From positions 372,001 through 436,000 of the forward strand of contig NC_018322.1 of NCBI RefSeq assembly GCF_000234665.1: a stretch of 64,000 nt of DNA, in the 5' to 3' direction. The translations under genes were made by a program, and so were the position numbers. The stretch comes from Leishmania mexicana MHOM/GT/2001/U1103 (lineage: Eukaryota > Euglenozoa > Kinetoplastea > Trypanosomatida > Trypanosomatidae). Position 1 is the stretch's first letter. Each line of letters starts with the position of its first letter. Below are positions 62,701 to 64,000 of this stretch, one piece after another. Below the pieces are notes generated by a model. It did not search any database and was not told the origin of the DNA. It saw only the letters and a program-made list of their open reading frames with translations.

Positions 62701-64000
62701 GACTGGGGCCCAGGTGCTGCTGACGGTGTGTGGAGATGGGGGGGGGTGTAGTTTTTGTAAAGCGCAGTACTGACAATGTCGCCCAGGTGTTGTGGAGGGG
62801 GTGGGTGGGAAAGTTGAACGGCTAGTGGGCCAAGTAAAGCGATAGTGACGAGGATGATGCAGGCTTCTGTTTCGGGGCGTTTCGCGATTTTTCTGCCTTC
62901 GCCGACCTGAAGGTGTGGAAAAGTTGCCCGCTGCAAAAAATACTTGCCTGTTGCGTCCACTGGGGGCTGTTTTTTCGGGCAGTTTTTTCTCTCACTATCG
63001 CAAAGGGATGGCAAGAGGTCCAACTGTGTACTGACTGTTTCCAAGGGAAAGGTCCAGCATTGAAGAGAGCCGCCACGATATGCCCCAACATCTTTGTCAT
63101 GTTTTGCCTTTGCACGGGTGCTTGTCTAATGTTTCTCTCCAGGTGATGGGAAATAAGAAGTGTGTCGAGATAAGGTGGGAAAAACTTTCCCTAAATGAGA
63201 GGACAAACAAACAGAAATCACGCAGTTGCGGAGATGTATTTTCACACGAATAGCCGGAGGGCTCGTTAGCACTCTTGCAATTCTCTCATTCCAATTGATG
63301 GCACATGCGTGTTCATTGCTACAGGTCGCTGCGACGCCATGCCATCCAGGACCTGACCACTGACCTCAATAGGGATACATCGTTCTGTATCCTCCGCATC
63401 GTAGGTACTTGACCTTGTCGCCGCCAGGGGTGCTTTGGCATCGGGAGGAGATAGGGGCTGGCTAGATTCCCTCACGGAGAGAGTGGGTGCTGGACCCCGA
63501 TACCACGCACTGAGGTGTCCTCCGTCATTAGGGAGCTCATATCATGCGAACTACAATGATGTGATTTCTTCGTCATGGCGGTTTCAGCAGCGCAAGCCAC
63601 TTTCTGCATCAGTCTCGCTTTGGATAGAGTGTGAAGACTATTCAAGGAAAATCAGTTTTTTTTCTCACAGTTGGGATCTTCACCTCGTTCCTTCTGAGTC
63701 CATGCCGGTGGTGTCTGCGGTGTTGTAGTTTTCACAGCCTAAAGCCAAAACGCTCTTCAGGTGCCTCATCAAAGTTTTCCTCCGTTTTCTACCTTCTCTC
63801 CTGTTTTTTTTATATCTCTTTTATCATCTGAGTGCCTTTTCGCTGGACTAGGAACTGTAGCAAAAGGCAAAAGAGTGCAGAGACAGTCATTTTCCAGAGC
63901 ACACATACACACACAAACACCAGTAAAAACTGGGAACCCATGACAGTGACACGAGAGCAGTCATATATCTCTGTATGCAGGGAACTAAATGACCTCCCTC
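62701..64000. other. AT-richer non-coding sequence at the window end
   Basis: Base composition returns to a complex mixture but with clearly lower G+C than the rest of the window. No open frame longer than about 125 codons and none with protein character. A T-rich pyrimidine tract lies at about 63776-63825, and a CA repeat at about 63902-63917. It could be a long 3'UTR, a transcription-unit boundary or a decayed retroposon; a possible SIDER-like stretch is listed separately. Confidence 0.45.
63300..63545 (+). mobile_element. Possible degenerate SIDER-type retroposon fragment
   Basis: The stretch around 63486-63530, including 'gataccacgcactgaggtgt' and a following 'ccgtcattagg', reminds me of the conserved signature in Leishmania SIDER elements, short extinct retroposons common in 3'UTRs. 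The basis is memory of the family pattern, not an alignment, so confidence is low. Confidence 0.25.

Noticed and set aside
1..64000. CRISPR arrays, bacterial operons, riboswitches, tRNA or rRNA genes
   Set aside because: No regularly spaced repeats, no Shine-Dalgarno or operon pattern, and no tRNA T-loop/acceptor pattern noticed by eye. A tRNAscan and snoRNA search would be needed to exclude small RNAs.

Overview
This window looks like a piece of a Leishmania (or very close trypanosomatid) chromosome. The evidence is high G+C with strongly GC-ending codons, intron-less genes all on the + strand in one long directional array, spacers dominated by polypyrimidine tracts and TG/CA microsatellites (trans-splicing signals rather than promoters), and a UDP-glucose pyrophosphorylase of exactly 494 residues that closely resembles the L. 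major enzyme, which I recall as a chromosome 18 gene. The species cannot be fixed from the sequence alone.

Layout, all +: PPR protein with a PIN/NYN-like C-terminus (189-3506); ARPC1-type Arp2/3 subunit (4246-6120); split-PH/coiled-coil protein (6579-9197); Nrap/Utp22 SSU-processome protein (9785-13621); probable mitochondrial zinc-ribbon protein (14656-15708); PIG-V GPI mannosyltransferase 2 (16324-18381); large proline-rich IQ-motif protein broken by an assembly gap (19643-25988); small basic/acidic nucleolar-type protein (26711-27286); UGP (28766-30250); divergent mitochondrial carrier (31178-32524); roadblock/LC7 dynein light chain (33803-34141); a coiled-coil protein interrupted by an in-frame TAA (35611-40263); a 107-residue single-pass membrane protein (41505-41828); a 3.7 kb gene-poor stretch with a possible decayed gene; a PhoD-like membrane phosphatase (45524-47980); 5-oxoprolinase (49640-53674); and a J-domain/membrane/pseudokinase-like protein (54798-59126).

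The genes do not form a functional operon. As is usual in trypanosomatids they would be co-transcribed and individually trans-spliced and polyadenylated, so neighbours need not share a pathway. Two do touch glycoconjugate synthesis (PIG-V, UGP) and two the cytoskeleton or motors (ARPC1, roadblock).

Assembly quality matters here. The 100-N gap at 23199-23298 is flanked by an exact 351-bp duplication; removing one copy plus the Ns restores a single 1964-residue reading frame, so nothing is really missing there. The second 100-N gap (59225-59324) is flanked by a 15-bp repeat and leads into a ~3.3 kb segment of odd composition (A/C-rich, then G/T-rich, many homopolymers, no credible genes), and then into about 1.2 kb of AT-richer non-coding sequence. 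Everything right of 59324 should be treated as doubtful in placement and accuracy.
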